Below, one piece after another: positions 1 through 11,887 of a stretch of DNA of 38,174 nucleotides; position 1 is the first letter of the stretch; every line of letters starts with the position of its first letter. Made by a program: the position numbers and the translations under genes. The notes below the pieces were generated by a model, which saw nothing but the letters and a program-made list of their open reading frames with translations, made no database searches and was not told the origin of the DNA. The DNA lies in the NCBI GenBank assembly GCA_003427395.1, contig BFEA01000821.1:520475-558648 (forward strand), written 5' to 3'. Origin of the DNA: Chara braunii. Its lineage: Eukaryota > Streptophyta > Charophyceae > Charales > Characeae.

Positions 1-28
1 CCTACGACGACTTCAGTTTCAAATTCGG

Positions 29-88
29 AAAACGGCCCGATCTGGGCCGTCGATCTTCATGATCTGACGGTCCAGATCCGGCCGTTTT
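29..88. repeat. Imperfect inverted repeat, arms of about 27 bp
   Basis: Left arm 29-55 and right arm 61-88 are near-complementary: both read AAAACGGCC from the outside, then continue with GATCTGG-type sequence and a few mismatches. The five-base spacer is TTCAT. The surrounding GC-rich sequence to about 370 has only short overlapping frames on both strands and no recognisable product. It may be a remnant of a transposon end. Confidence 0.6.
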
Positions 89-374
89 GTTTTTGCGTTT
101 TCCGGCCTTGAAAAAAATATTGGGCCCGACGGTCTGCACCCCTGTCAGGCGCAGTACCCGCCCAGGCCCTCATATTATCTCGTACCGCGCCCCCCACTAT
201 TTTTTTAGAGGGCTGGACGAGTTGTCCTGGACGGACCACTCCGAGAGTTGTTGGACCGGACAACTCCGACATCCAAGGGGGTCCCAGACGTCCGCCCTGG
301 TAACCGAGTATATTTTCCTTTTGTGGGGGACGGGGGAGGACGGGGAGAATCAAACCAAGATGACGTGATTGTGC

Positions 375-849
375 CATAGAGGGCCTAGACTCAACACAGC
401 CACTGGACGCACTCGGGTGGCAGCTAGGCAAGCGTCGTTCCTAAGGTTGACAGGTCTGAGGGAAGGCGGAAAGTTGGGTTGTCTTGTGACCTGACACTTA
501 CTCTGGGAAAGTACTATGATCTGCGACGTTTACTGTCACTTCATAGGTATCGGGGTGTCCTTCAAGATCAGATTCCTGAGACCCGGTTACCGGGTACCTT
601 GGTAACTGGATTTCAAGCACCGATTTGCCCCTTGGCTCGGAGGCCTCTTCTAGGCCCTTTGAGGCCTTAGCATAGGGGAGGCCGACATTGGGCCGTATCT
701 AACAGGCAAGGAATTTGGCAGCCACTGGTGCCCGCAGCTTGCAAATCCAAAGGACATCGGGGCCTGGCTATTTCTAGGCTCTTCTTTCCCTCATTGGGGT
801 CTTTGCCTTTGTCGTTTCCCTGCTTTTCGACTGCGACTGCGGTGCCGCT
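375..849. repeat. Dispersed repeat, copy 1
   Basis: This segment is closely matched, in the same orientation, by 23299-23805. Similarity begins at CATAGAGGGCCTAGACTCAA and ends near GCCGCT. Relative to copy 2 it lacks about 31 bp after GAGGCCT. Short open frames exist on both strands in both copies, but none resembles a known family and the frames are not equally preserved, so it is treated as noncoding. Beyond the shared block the copies diverge completely, as expected of a mobile or segmentally duplicated sequence. Confidence 0.85.
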
Positions 850-1689
850 TCGTTCTCCATACCTGCAACGCGTCACCAACGATCACTTTCGTTAGTCTTT
901 CATGTTACGGTTACTACGACTCCATCTCGAAAAGGCAAGAATTATATTTGTGGTAACTTCCAGCCGTCATAGCCTCATCTTTCGGGTAAGAATCTGTTTC
1001 GTTGTGCCCTTTCGTTTCCCACGTTATTCCTCAAGGAACTCCCGCTTTTGTGTAAGGATAAATCTCCCAGTGCACTAAGGTTAGCTGTTAAGAAAATGAG
1101 TCTTGTGACTAGAACCTGGCACTCTCATCCTAGGCACTACCGTTTTAAGGAAGAAATAGTGCAGCCTTCGGGCTTTTCCGTCGAACCACGCCACCACGCT
1201 AGATGACGTTCAACCTCTCCGCAAAAACCACCGGACGAAAAAACTCTAAGTTTGCTCGATTGTAACGCGAGCTAGCATTTTGCTATCAGGCTGTCGCATC
1301 TTCTAGACCGCCTACTCATGGCCTCATGTTTGGATAATAACCTAGAAGAAAACTCTTTCTCATTGCCATGTCAACTACACGCCCCTGCCGAAGGCAAGAA
1401 GTCGCAAGCAACGCAACCTTGCGATTCGAGAAAAAAAATCTGGTTAGATCTGCTTTCCAGAAAAGCTTCTGAGGCAAGACATGTATGTCATCCTTTTTTC
1501 AAACTGTACCCACATTTTTAAATTATTTTCATATCCACCTTACTCAAGTTACTTACATTCCCTTACAAGGTTATTAACTTTAGCTATAATTTAGCTCTCG
1601 CTCTCATTATCTTTTAACTCTTATAGGTAACGAGTTTACTTTCCGGGATGATTACTTCAACTTTTCATTCATTCACTTGCTGCATCTTT
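850..1689. other. No recognisable gene
   Basis: A moderately A/T-rich stretch with no long frame. A 67-codon open frame at 1318-1521 has no recognisable motif and is probably chance. Confidence 0.5.
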
Positions 1690-4600
1690 ACTACGGATAT
1701 TGTAGATGAGCAACTTGAATTGAATCACTGTCGGCTTCAGATTCATTTTGCAAACCTTAATTGGTAAGCTTTTAACAACTGATTAGATCTTGATCAATTA
1801 CTTTCTCGCTTTTATGGTATTGGACTCGTTATTGAGCTACGCAGTAGTTATCTCCCGGTTATTAGATCATTTCCCCACCTACTTCACTATTTCCCTAAGA
1901 TTTCATAAAGCTTTTTTTCCTTTCATTTCTGCTATGTTCCATAAGGTACCGTACTTTCATCCCCTTTAGGATTGGTAAGATATTGACGTTAACTAAACTT
2001 TAACGCATGCTCTCTTAATCTAATAATTATTAGCAAGGAGAAGTGATTCCCACCTTTCATTACTTTTCAACTCCCTCAACCCTCTACTCTTACGCTCCCT
2101 GAATCTTTACCAAAAAAAAAAAAAAAAAAAGGCAACTCGAAATGAACCTCTGGCTGTCGACTTATCTTTGCAATATATTTTCGTTCAAGCCTTATACGTT
2201 TTTTGTTCAATCTCGATTCATGTGATTTATAAGCTTCGTTTATAACGGACTTGCGATTGAGCTAGGCAATCGTTATTTCCCCAATCAATAGACAATAGTT
2301 CTTTTTCAACCTCACTGTTCTTTATGACTTTTGGAGGACTTCCCCTTTTCATTAGTTGCCTTTCAGATAGATTGTACCTTACGCTCCCAGAATCTTCACT
2401 ATGATTACTAAGAAGGGCAACTCGAAACGAACCGCTCGCTGTCGACTTATCTTTACGAATTACCTCAGGTAAGTTTTAGACTTTTAGGCTAGATTTCGAT
2501 TTAATGTACTTGGATTTTCATTTATAATCGACTTGTGATTGAGCTAAATAATCACTACTCCTTAGTCATTAGACGAAGATTTTCTAACTTTACTGTCTTT
2601 CTAGGACTTCTGGAAAGCTTTTCCCGTCATTCGGTACCCTAAGCTCGCTGAATCCTCACTTCGAACAGAAAGAGAAACAACTTGAAACGAATCACTAGCT
2701 GTCAAATCATCCGTTCAATTTTGGTAAGCTTTAGACGGTTTGGTTCGATTTTGATTCAATTATCACTTCATTCATAACAGACTTGTGTTGGAGCTAGGTA
2801 GTCGCTATTCCCCAACCAATAAGTGCAGGTTCCTCCCAACCTCACTGTTTTACTAGGACTTCTGGAAGGCTCTCCCTTTTTTTCATTCTATTATTCTTCA
2901 GATAAATGTACCTTACGCTCTCAGGATCTTTACTATGATTAGGAAGAAGAGCAACTCGAAACAAATCGTTGACTGTCGTTTCATCCCTGCTAATTGCCTT
3001 GGGTAAGCTTTAGACGTCTGATGTCGATCTCGATTCGATAACTTATAGCTCGTTTATAACATACTTGTGATTATGCTAAGTAATCACTACTCCCGAGTCA
3101 TTAGATGAAGATTTTCTAACTTCATTGTCTTTCTAGGACTTCGGGAAAACCTTTTCCCTTCATCCTCCTAGTTTTATGATGATGATATATCACGCTCGCT
3201 GAATCATTACTTCGAATAACGGACTTGCGACTGAGCTACTAGGTAATCGCTATGTCCCAGTCAATAGACGATAGTTCTTTTTCAACTTCACTGTTCTCTT
3301 GGACTTTTGGAGGACTCCTCCTTTTTCATTTGCTGTCTTTCAGATAGAATGTATCTAACGTTCTTGGAATTATCAATACAATTACTAAGAAAGGTAACTC
3401 GAAACGAACCGCTGATTGTCGACTCATCTTTGTTAATTACCTTATTAGGTAAGTTTAAGAGTTCTGGGCTCGATTTCGATTTAATGCACTTGTAGCTTTA
3501 TTTATAATCGACTTGTGATTAAGCTAAGTAATCACTATTCCCCAGTCATTAGACGAAGATTTTTAAACTTTTCTGTCTTTCTAGGACTTCTGGAAAGCGT
3601 TTTCCCGTCATCCTGCTATTTTACCGTTGATCACTGAACCATCACTTCGAACAGGAAGAGAAACTACTTGAAACAAACCATTGGCTGTCGAATCATCCTT
3701 GTAATTTTTGTAAGTTTTAAACGGCTTGGTTCGATCTTGATTCAATTCTCACTTCGTTCATAACGGACTCGTGTTAGAGCTAGGTAGACGCTATTCCCCA
3801 GCCAAAAAGAGAGGGTCCCTCCCAACCTCATTGTTTTACTAGGACTTCTAGAAGGCTCTCCACCTTTTCATTCTGTTGTTCTTCAGATGAATATACCTTA
3901 CACTCTCATGATCCTTACTATGATTAGGAAGAAGAGCAACTCGAAACGAACCGTTGGCTGTCGTTTCATTCCTACTACCTTGGGTAAGCTTTAGACATCT
4001 GGGTTCGTTCTCGATTCGACGACTTATAGCTCGTTTCTAACGTACTTGTGATTAAGCTAAGTAATCGCTACTCCTCAGTCATTAGATGAAGATTTTCTAA
4101 CTTCACTGTCTTTCTTAGACTTCGGGAACGCCTTTTCCCTTCATCTCACTAGTTTTCTGATGACGATACCTCACGCTCGCCGAATCTTTACTTCGAATAT
4201 GAAGTGAAGACACTTCAAACGAACCGCTGACTATAGACCCATTCTTGTAATTGGGTAAACTTAAGATAGTTTGGTTTGATCTCGACCCATTTTATCGCTT
4301 CGGTCATATTTGACTTGTCATTGTGCTAGGTAGTCACTATTAACCAGTCTATAAAAGGAAGTTTCCTCCCGACTCCACTGTCTTTTTCTAGGACTTCTGG
4401 AAGGTCTTCTCCCTTTATTTTTGTTATCCTTCAGATAGATTGTACCTTACGCTCTTAGACTCATTACTACGATAAAGAAGAAGAGCAACTCGAAACGAAC
4501 CACCTGTTGTAGACTCATCCTTGCAATTTATCTATTGGTAAACTTTTTAGACGGTCGGGTTTGATCGCGAGTCATCTGATTTAACGCTTAGTTTAAGAAC

Positions 4601-5415
4601 GAACTTGCTGATTGAGCTAGGAAGTTACTATTCCCCAATCCCAACTTCATTTTTCCAGCACTTCTGAAAATCTTTCCAACTTCATCCTGCTACCTTCTGA
4701 TAAATGATACTTTTTGCTCTCTGAATCTTTACTTCAAATACTAAGGAGGCAACTCGAAATGAACCGCTAACGGTCGATCCATCTTTGAAATTTGATAGGC
4801 TTTAGACGACTTGTTTTTGGATCTTAATTCATTTATTGTTTTTATTTATAACGAATTTGTCATCAAACTGGATAGTTATTATTCTCCAGTCAATAAATGA
4901 GTTTTTCTCCCAATTTCACGGTTTTTTTTCTTTTCTGGAACTCTAGATGACTTTATCCCTCCCATTCTGCTATCTTTTTCAAGTAGATTGTACCCTGCAT
5001 CTCTCTCAGGGTTTTGTAAAACTAGAATGATAACTACACTTGGAGGCACGCTTCGGAATCAGATCACTATTACCAAGTCAACTGTGCTACTTACCAACAT
5101 TTTCTTTTAAAAAAAAATCCTAAGCACTATTTGAGCTACTAAATCAATCTTGACTACGTATTGAAGGAAGGAAACTCGATATGAACGCATCTCCGTAACT
5201 AGTATCTAAGCACACTTCGACTCATCCCTGCAAATGTATCTTTCGTAAAACTCTCGACGTCTTGATTCGATCTCGATCAAACCGCCTTTTCGCGTCATCT
5301 ATATCGATCTACTGTTTGAGTTATGAAGTCGCTATCTTTTAGGCAGTAGATCAACAATCTTTTCCAACTTTACTGTTTTCTGTACTTTCTAGAATTTTTT
5401 TATCTTTCTCTTCTA
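1690..5415. repeat. Satellite-like tandem array, ~270-bp monomer with ~980-bp higher-order period
   Basis: An anchor close to AACTCGAAACGAACC recurs near 2134, 2419, 2679, 2953, 3396, 3665, 3938, 4211, 4487, 4751 and (degenerate) 5173, with an early variant near 1708. Each monomer carries the same series of landmarks: the anchor, GTAAGCTTTAGAC-like, CGACTTGTGATTGAGCTA-like, CCAGTCATTAGACGAAG-like, and TTTCTAGGACTTCTGGAA. Monomers 2419/2679/2953 match 3396/3665/3938 better than their neighbours, at spacings of 977, 986 and 985 bp. This is a higher-order repeat holding three full monomers and one truncated one (about 3180-3230). No reading frame is conserved between monomers. A poly-A run interrupts the array at 2113-2130. 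Confidence 0.85.
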
Positions 5416-6546
5416 TGGTTTAGAAAGAAACTTTGCTTCATATCTCCTTCCGGGCTTGATGTGCACATAGGAATGAGAAGGAAATCTGACTGGGTGTGAC
5501 TAAGGAAAGTCCACCACAAGTTAAGGCACACCGTCTTTCCCACTCTCAACTTATCCTAATGAAAACTTAAAAATCTAGATTAGACCACGATTTACAATAA
5601 ACGCTCGCTTCTATCTGAAGAAAGTAGACTATTCTTGAAGTTTTTCACTATTCATTTGTTCCAACGAAACAAAGCTTCGCTCCTCACCTTCTCTAACTAA
5701 TGTCTCCCGAAACTTTCCTCCTCTAACTAAAACCTTTTGTTTCTTTCAATCTGTAATGAATCTCAGGCTTGGCATCGCAAGTATGCAGCAAGAGATGAAT
5801 CCGACTGGTTTTCAGCCAGGAAAGATCGATGTTCATACCAATGGAACTCAGGCATATCTTTGTTCTTACGATCCAACCGACTCGATTTAAGGATCTATGA
5901 CCACCTTCTTTAACCGTACCCTTTGTCTCAATCCGCTTTTTGAGCACTTTCTAGGACTGGTCTTTTCAAGTAGTTAACTAGAAAGGAGATATGTATGGTT
6001 AAACCAAAGAAGGATAATCTATCCCAAGATTAAAAAAAAAAAACTCTACTAAGTCACGTTTTATGCCTCTACATGATGAGTTCCGTAAAATTTGAAACTC
6101 TTCACCGTACATTAATCTTGAGATAATACTCTTGTTTTCCTGTTCAGGAAGGAATGATGATCTTCGTTATGTGATCTTGGTCGTCTAAACTTAAGGGAAT
6201 GAGATGGTTCAAATTCTCCACGAACTTTATTTCGAAACCTTGAATCACCGTATTTTGTTTTTGATTAATCCTTTATCTATCTTATTGTAACTCGACTATT
6301 GTTCAGAGACTCGGAGTTACTGCTCCTTAAGGAAGCTTCCAGTATCCTCACTTTTGAAAGTACCAGAGTGAGATAGAACTTGTGACTGCAGTCAATCGAA
6401 CTACTGTCGGCACCGTTGAACTTCCGCAAATCCAGTAAGACCTTAAGATTGCAACTGTGGATTTGAAAAAACTTACCAAAAGATTCATGGAAAAAAGAAG
6501 CTTCACCTAATCTAGGGAGGAATACCCGAAGACCTCAGAAGAGATC

Positions 6547-6577
<31 letters not shown>

Positions 6578-8054
6578 CGAGAAAGGAAAGGATGCTTAAC
6601 TAATGACCGCGTCTTTTTCACTCCTGTCAATCGGCAAATCAAAGGTTGCAGTTCTGGGGCAAATCAATATGGCCCCAAATTGTTCGTTAATCTAATTTAA
6701 TTCCCCCATTTTATCCTCAACTGTTTAATGAGGGCATTGCGCGAAGCATAATTGCATATGAAAGGGTTCTTTCAGTTTAAAAGCTAAGATAAAAGAAGAA
6801 CGTTTTGTTTTACGTCGTCAATTTTTTAGCAAGCTCCTTGGAGAATGAAATTGGTCATGATCTCTCTAGCAGTTTAAACTTTCGAGTATCTACTCCTCGT
6901 AGAACCTTGTAACTTTTCTGTTCTTTTCTATCCTAAAGACTTTCAACTCATCAACTAAATTTTACCAGGAAAGGATACGAATCGGGAACCATGTATTGTT
7001 ATTAAAAAAAAAAAAAACGAGGTGGACTGCGAAATGTTTTGAGCAGATGTCCCCTCTCTGCCAGTTGATGCATTCTTATTTTCTACAACGGTTCTTAGTC
7101 AACAACCAATGGCCCAAAGGTGAAAAATCGGATTACCACCATTGGTTAAATGTCGGTTGACTGATCATACTCCATTTCGGAACTGAGCAAGACCACCCAA
7201 TGCCATGTAGCCACCCCACTACTTTTGATTTTTGATTTGCATCTACGATAACACCATGAAGAATGTGATATGTAAATCGCCCTGTAAAATTGAAAAAAAA
7301 AAAAAAAAAAAAAAAAAACTCCGTGGATTTCCACATCTTGGAAGCAGGTCACTATTTTCGCACTTGCATAGTCAAATACCGTCCTCCCTCGCCTTTATGC
7401 TCTTACTGTTTCAAAAAAGGGTAGTTATTACCCTCAATATGTAGATTAGGAAGGGGCATGTAAACCCTCATCCTAATGTTTTCTTACATCCCTCTATCAC
7501 CAGGAAAGGTTATGATTCAAAAAAAAAAAAAAAAAAAAGTATATTCCCACCACACCAGTAGATGCAGACTTGGTAAGTGTTCCCTGATTCCATGATTGTA
7601 CCTGATCGTCAACAGAAGACTCAAGCACGAAGGTACGTACATATAAATTCAAATGTTCGAAATCACCCCGTCAGCGGATGCAACCTTGAAAAATCTTCCC
7701 AGTGTCGACGGAACCACTTAATCATCAACAGGCGATTCAAGTAGCAAGGTACGTACCTAACCTTATACACCTACTCAAATAATTGTCTAATTATCGCCCA
7801 CTGTAGCATTCTTTATCTCCAATCTATATACACGATATCTTTTCCAGCTGTACCATCTTTCACAAGGTATGCTCACTAAGAAGCCACAAATATCTCCACT
7901 AAAGTCCTCATCCGCCATAACCAAGACTGATCTTGTCACTGATTCAAAGATCTGCCAAAATTCGTAACTCGGCATTGGTTCCGTAAAACTCGTGCACTTA
8001 AAAAAAGAAAAGAAAAAAAAAAGAACTGTAGTTGTGCCTCACAACCTTGGTAAT
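5416..8054. other. Gene-free stretch with long poly-A runs
   Basis: No frame longer than about 75 codons and no recognisable protein. Long A runs occur at 6551-6577, 7293-7318 and 7519-7538. They could be tails of old retroposed sequences, but no matching body or target duplication was identified. A 74-codon minus-strand frame at 5723-5947 has no recognised family. Confidence 0.5.
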
Positions 8055-8069
8055 CCATGGTTGTGCTAT
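8055..8069. repeat. Target-site duplication, left copy (15 bp)
   Basis: CCATGGTTGTGCTAT is repeated exactly at 14127-14141 and brackets the Penelope-like element. The last two bases (AT) are shared with the start of the terminal repeat, so the exact junction is uncertain by two bases. Confidence 0.85.
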
Positions 8070-8283
8070 GAGAGAATAACAAAGATTAAAACCACATGGA
8101 AAACTCAGAAGAAGATGCCTTGAGCATTAATATCACGGCGTACAACATCTCCTCCTCCAGCAACCCAACCCTTCCACTCAATACGCCACTCAGATTGAGG
8201 TACACAATCCTACTAGTTCTATCTTTATATATTAAACTCTATGCCCCGTACGTCGGTACGGAGTCCCTCCTTGGGCAGAAATT
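8068..8283 (-). repeat. Pseudo-LTR of the Penelope-like element, 3' copy
   Basis: 216 bp matching 13907-14122 with about seven substitutions and no gaps (roughly 97% identity), in the same orientation. It contains the perfect hairpin CCGTAC-GTCG-GTACGG (8246-8261). The low divergence suggests a fairly recent insertion, if the two copies were identical at integration. Confidence 0.9.
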
Positions 8284-8741
8284 ACCCCAAGGCCAAACCC
8301 ACATGTTTCTCTAAGAAAATTTCGAATGGTCTACGCCTAGATTATGGCCCAAATGCAGCCTTCTGTACCTAAGCTAGAACCAATATCAATTTTTCACGGC
8401 GCATCGCCGCGCGAAACGTAAAAATAATAAAATAATAAAATTTATTTGAAAGGTTATGATAAGGACCCGAAAAAGGCGGAAAAACAATGACACCATCAGC
8501 TCAGTGTCTCTCAGTCGTACTTCGGCACCTGTGTCCGAGTTACTACTGAGTTGGATTTCTTGTCCTGCGTTGCGATATGCGTCTTCAGGCAATATATGAG
8601 AATCGACAGCCACCGATTCCTTACACAGATCTGCAGCTTCTTGCCGAGTTACTTGACCGACGTGTTTCTCTGCTCCTCATTACAAGACAAACGGCCACCT
8701 CATGCCATGTACACAGTAGATAGCGGTTGTCGCTCTGTCTT
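8284..8741 (-). other. 3' untranslated part of the Penelope-like element
   Basis: Lies between the end of the thumb-domain frame and the 3' terminal repeat. Short frames on both strands show no motif. No hammerhead core (CTGATGA...GAAA) was seen here or in the terminal repeats, although some Penelope-like elements carry one. Confidence 0.55.
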
Positions 8742-9149
8742 TCAAAACGTGTTTCCAACGACGCCTGCCAGCGGCTCCCAGAGTTGGGGACCCTCCCTCC
8801 TTTTCATCCATTTGAGACCCTTGGTGACTACCTTCCGGGGGTAGTCCAATTTCCTAAGCTCAACAGCAAGCGTAAGGACGCCCAGACATATCGTCTCTTC
8901 GTCATTGCAGTTCCGAGAGATCCTAAGAATGGTGTTGGCCACAACCGCGAATTTTGCGTTTCTAGGCCTAAATGAGTCGAACTCTGTGTATGTACGATAC
9001 TTTAGTGGGTTTTGGGACCAAATGGTCCCTGCATTTTTGAATTTGTGAGCAGATAATATGTGAGCCCTTGTTTCTGATACAATTAGCCTGGTCTCCAGAA
9101 AATCCAAAATCCAAGCCCCAGAATCAGTTCTAGATCCTCCGGATAGCAC
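8742..9149 (-). pseudogene. Penelope-like RT: thumb region and carboxyl end (out of frame)
   Basis: This frame continues the RT after a frameshift inside the 67-bp overlap 9083-9149. There the RT frame reads GLGFWIFWRPG-stop while this frame reads SGAWILDFLETRL. Conserved thumb features follow: a YTEFDSFRPRNAKFAVVANT stretch (about residues 54-73), then TILRISRNC and a LRKLDYP...VVTKGLKWMK tail. Penelope-type RTs have this same pattern after the palm (polar patch, AVV, a helix with R-x-x-R, then a final basic helix). The frame ends at 8742 in what looks like the natural end of the protein. Confidence 0.8.
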
Positions 9150-10123
9150 CTTGTAATCTGGTTCAGCCGGGCATTGGCCTTTGCCAGTCCTTCTGGGTCC
9201 CCCTTTTTGAAGAAAGAAATGATTAATAAATCGTCGATGTACTGCTTCCCAGAAATTAACTTACTATCAGCCCCAAGTGAGCTGATGAATTTGTATTCTG
9301 AGAACATGCACATTACACAGGCAAGTGGCGGAATAGCACTGCCGCCCAATGGGATTCCCTGCTTCTGTGCGAGAACTGCATCAACCACCCAAAACACCGT
9401 GTTATCAAATTGAAATCGAGTTAGCAGTGGCAGTTTGCTAAGGCGAAACAATTTCCACCCAGGCTCCCCATGGGATTTCCCAAATGTGGCACACCGCTTC
9501 TTGCTGTTGATCCGGATCCACCGGATACCTTGGGCTGAGAACTGCTGTATCAGCCATTCGACTGCCTGGTGAATTACATCGTGAGGCAGTTGAGAGAACA
9601 TTTCTTTTATATCGAAGGTCCCTGCTACAAGTCCCAGCAACGGGTCTTCACCTTTTTTGTTCACTTTTGCGATCTCCAAACGCAGATCGCCGATTGTCCG
9701 TAGGTTGAAATGCGGATTTTTCACTCGTTTAATCAATTCATTGAGAACAATCGATAGCATGCCCGACGCAGACCGGAAAGGACTTTGGAAAGAAGGGACT
9801 ATAAGTCTCCTTTTTTCTTTGTCCTTCTCCTTAGCCATTATATAGGCATACTGCAGTTTGCCGAGTCTGTCCCAACTAGCGATTTCTGCTAGGCCAGCCT
9901 TCACATACCGCGTCTTCATTTCCAACAAGATTTTTCCCTTATTGATATTGACCCTCTCATAGTTGTTATTACTCAGAAACATTTTTTGCAAGCCTTGCTC
10001 GTACTGTTTGGGACATTCAATCCAAGTTTCAGTTGGGTTGCGGTCCAATGGGGCAAGAACAATGCCTTCAAATGCTTGCTTAATTCCCAAAACAAATTCG
10101 GTCAATACACACCCTGGTCGCAT
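9083..10123 (-). pseudogene. Penelope-like reverse transcriptase, fingers and palm
   Basis: 346 codons with a full RT palm. Motif A is GTFD-IKEMFSQLP with catalytic Asp171. Motif B is QGIPLGGSAIPPLACV (about 255-270). Motif C is YIDD at residues 295-298 (bases 9230-9241). The amino part has the VLAPLDRNPTETWIECPKQY segment (22-41) typical of Penelope-type fingers, and RLIVPSFQSPFRS (106-118) matches the template-grip region. The enzyme would copy element RNA by target-primed reverse transcription in the nucleus. All three catalytic aspartates remain, but the frame is separated from the upstream part by an in-frame TGA (10130-10132) and from its thumb by a frameshift at 9083-9149. Penelope is preferred over LINE or LTR because of the linked GIY-YIG nuclease and the finger motif. 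Confidence 0.93.
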
Positions 10124-10129
10124 GGTTTC

Positions 10130-10570
10130 TCATTTCCTACTCACCGAGTTGAGGTGAATCCTCACCATTTCGGAAACCAGACTTGTTTTACGAAGCCCAT
10201 CCAGCGCCTCGTTGCAAGCTTGGTTGAGGCACTCCCTGCTAACCACCGAACCTCGAAACGGAATATTTTTCGCATTATGCAGAAATGACTTGATACTATC
10301 CACCTCACTGAGCTTAACGGCGACATGCCCATTAGTTTTGGGCAAGTCGAAACCTTCGCACACGCAGTTGAATTCACTGTTCTGTGCGAAGCGTTTCTGA
10401 TTATGTAAAAGATCGCCAACCGACTTCGCTTTTAGCCAAACGGTGCGAGTCCTTTTTACATACACGTCAGCCAGCGGTTTTGGTAAAATGTGATCGCTTA
10501 TCCAGTTCTTTACGGAGTCCTCAACTTTCTGTTTGTCAATAGAGGTACAAAAGGGAATTTTTACAGTCAC
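10130..10570 (-). pseudogene. Penelope-like element: pre-RT segment with CxC...H motif
   Basis: 146 codons in the same frame as the RT and as the linker upstream, separated from both only by in-frame TGA codons (10130-10132 and 10622-10624). Residues around CVCEGFDLPKTNGHVAVKL contain a Cys-x-Cys followed by Gly-His-Val. A cysteine/histidine motif between nuclease linker and RT is a described trait of Penelope-like elements with amino-terminal GIY-YIG. The segment likely contributes to RNA or DNA binding. Each TGA could have come from a CGA arginine codon by one C-to-T change. Confidence 0.7.
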
Positions 10571-10621
10571 AGAAGCCCGATGATTGATACCAAAATATTT
10601 TTTACAGACATTAGTAAGAAG

Positions 10622-11215
10622 TCAACGGACAATCTGACGCCCACGGTGTTGATTGACGGTCTTTACCGCATTATTCAGTTCAAGTAGCTCCTCTAGACTC
10701 TTATTGAACAAATCCCTTCGTTTCCAAGGCGCCTTTAAGAGTGAGATCAATTCAACCTTTTTTTGTTCAGTCTTTGTCTGGGTGCGGATTAATTCGGTAA
10801 TTACCCATTCCCCGCCAGTTTCGATAGCATTTTTGACATCAAGTAAAAGAAGATTTTCATCATGCATTTTAATCTTCATGTGCCCATACAACAGAACACA
10901 GAGACGCCATGCTTTCAGCCATCGAGCACCAGTATTGTTCTTCATTCCGATCATCCTAGTCATCTTTCTTTTTGACAAGGTTTTTAGCACACGAAGAAGA
11001 TCAGGCTCATTGCATATATTAGCATCCTTGCAAGAGAATAACAGTGGTTCCAACATTTGGACAGGGGTTAGTACATATGTTCTTTTTCGGCACGGGGATC
11101 TTCGTTTCCTTCCACGTTTATTTTTTCCACGTGATTTCAGACCCAGATTGAATCCTTTAATCGTGGTCAGTTTCCAAAGCAGCATTGTTACCAAACCAAA
11201 TTGGGATAGGGACAT
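10622..11215 (-). pseudogene. Penelope-like element: end of GIY-YIG domain and basic linker
   Basis: This frame picks up the nuclease domain after a frameshift near 11160-11215: the upstream frame ends NNAALETDHD-stop, while this one reads KLTTIKGFNLGLKSRGKNK. The K/R-rich patch RGKNKRGRKRRSPCRKR directly follows the nuclease and resembles the basic stretch seen after GIY-YIG in related elements. It may act in nuclear entry or nucleic-acid binding. The rest is helical, charged linker (EWVITELIRTQTKTEQKKVE and following) with no named domain. Confidence 0.7.
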
Positions 11216-11579
11216 ATGCAGTAGTGCCTACTTTTCTCAGCCATGAATGCACGTTCTGCTTGCTATTCCCGTTCGCAGATCTGCAATGCTCCCCCCATCG
11301 ATCGTGCAATGATCTAACTGTTTTTCCGACGTACACTAGCTTGTGATTGAGTGACATCAGCACATATACACAGCTGCTCGCGTCGAGTATTATATTCCAA
11401 TCGCTCTTCGGAAGCGCCAGCCACAGACCCACATACGCATTACCCCACTTGATATCCCCTTGCAGGCAAGCTAAGAGGATGATTAGGACGTGAATCTGAT
11501 CAAGGATCACCCTTACAGACTTCATGACGACATGTTTCAAGGCGACAATACGGGCAGCGGCCCGTCTTAAGGAGCGCAC
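11157..11579 (-). pseudogene. GIY-YIG endonuclease domain of the Penelope-like element
   Basis: Residues 71-74 (VYVL) and 83-85 (YVG) form the GIY...YIG pair of strands, read here as CVYVLMS...KLVYVGKT. A conserved Arg (R94) sits in LHDRWGEHC, followed by Glu97-His98, and the metal-binding Glu is probably E136 in AALET. In this family the domain nicks target DNA to prime reverse transcription. It lies upstream (amino-terminal) of the RT, the permuted order. The frame opens without an ATG after a frameshift from the preceding segment (11580-11593) and ends after another frameshift just past E136. Confidence 0.85.
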
Positions 11580-11590
11580 GCTACATCCCT

Positions 11591-11833
11591 TCAGTTTCCC
11601 TTTACTGCATTTGCTTCGGTAGCAGATGCGTGCTCATTGGTGCTGATGCGTTGCTTCCGGGAGCATTCGTCGTTCCGTCCCACACTCAAAGAGTCCGTGT
11701 ATTCCTGCAGATCGATTCGAGCGAGCTCCCAGGCTCCCATCTCTTTCCTAAAATACTGCACATTCTTCTTTTTGCACAGTTCCTGCACTCTTGTGTAGTG
11801 CAATGAGCTATAGTACTCCAGGCGAATCTTCAT
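11591..11833 (-). pseudogene. Penelope-like element: charged segment before GIY-YIG
   Basis: In the same frame as the two upstream segments. Reading back from here through 11888-11890 shows an in-frame TAG, preceded by acidic EEEDTDVV and followed by acidic AEDDEETDDGG. The segment KIRLEYYSSLHYTRVQELCK and then YFRKEMGAWELARIDLQEY looks like a folded helical unit but matches no domain I can name. The frame closes with TGA at 11591-11593, just before the frameshift into the nuclease. Confidence 0.6.
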
Positions 11834-11887
11834 GTATGCAGCTAGTCCACCGTCGTCAGTTTCTTCATCGTCCTCCGCATTGGCATT

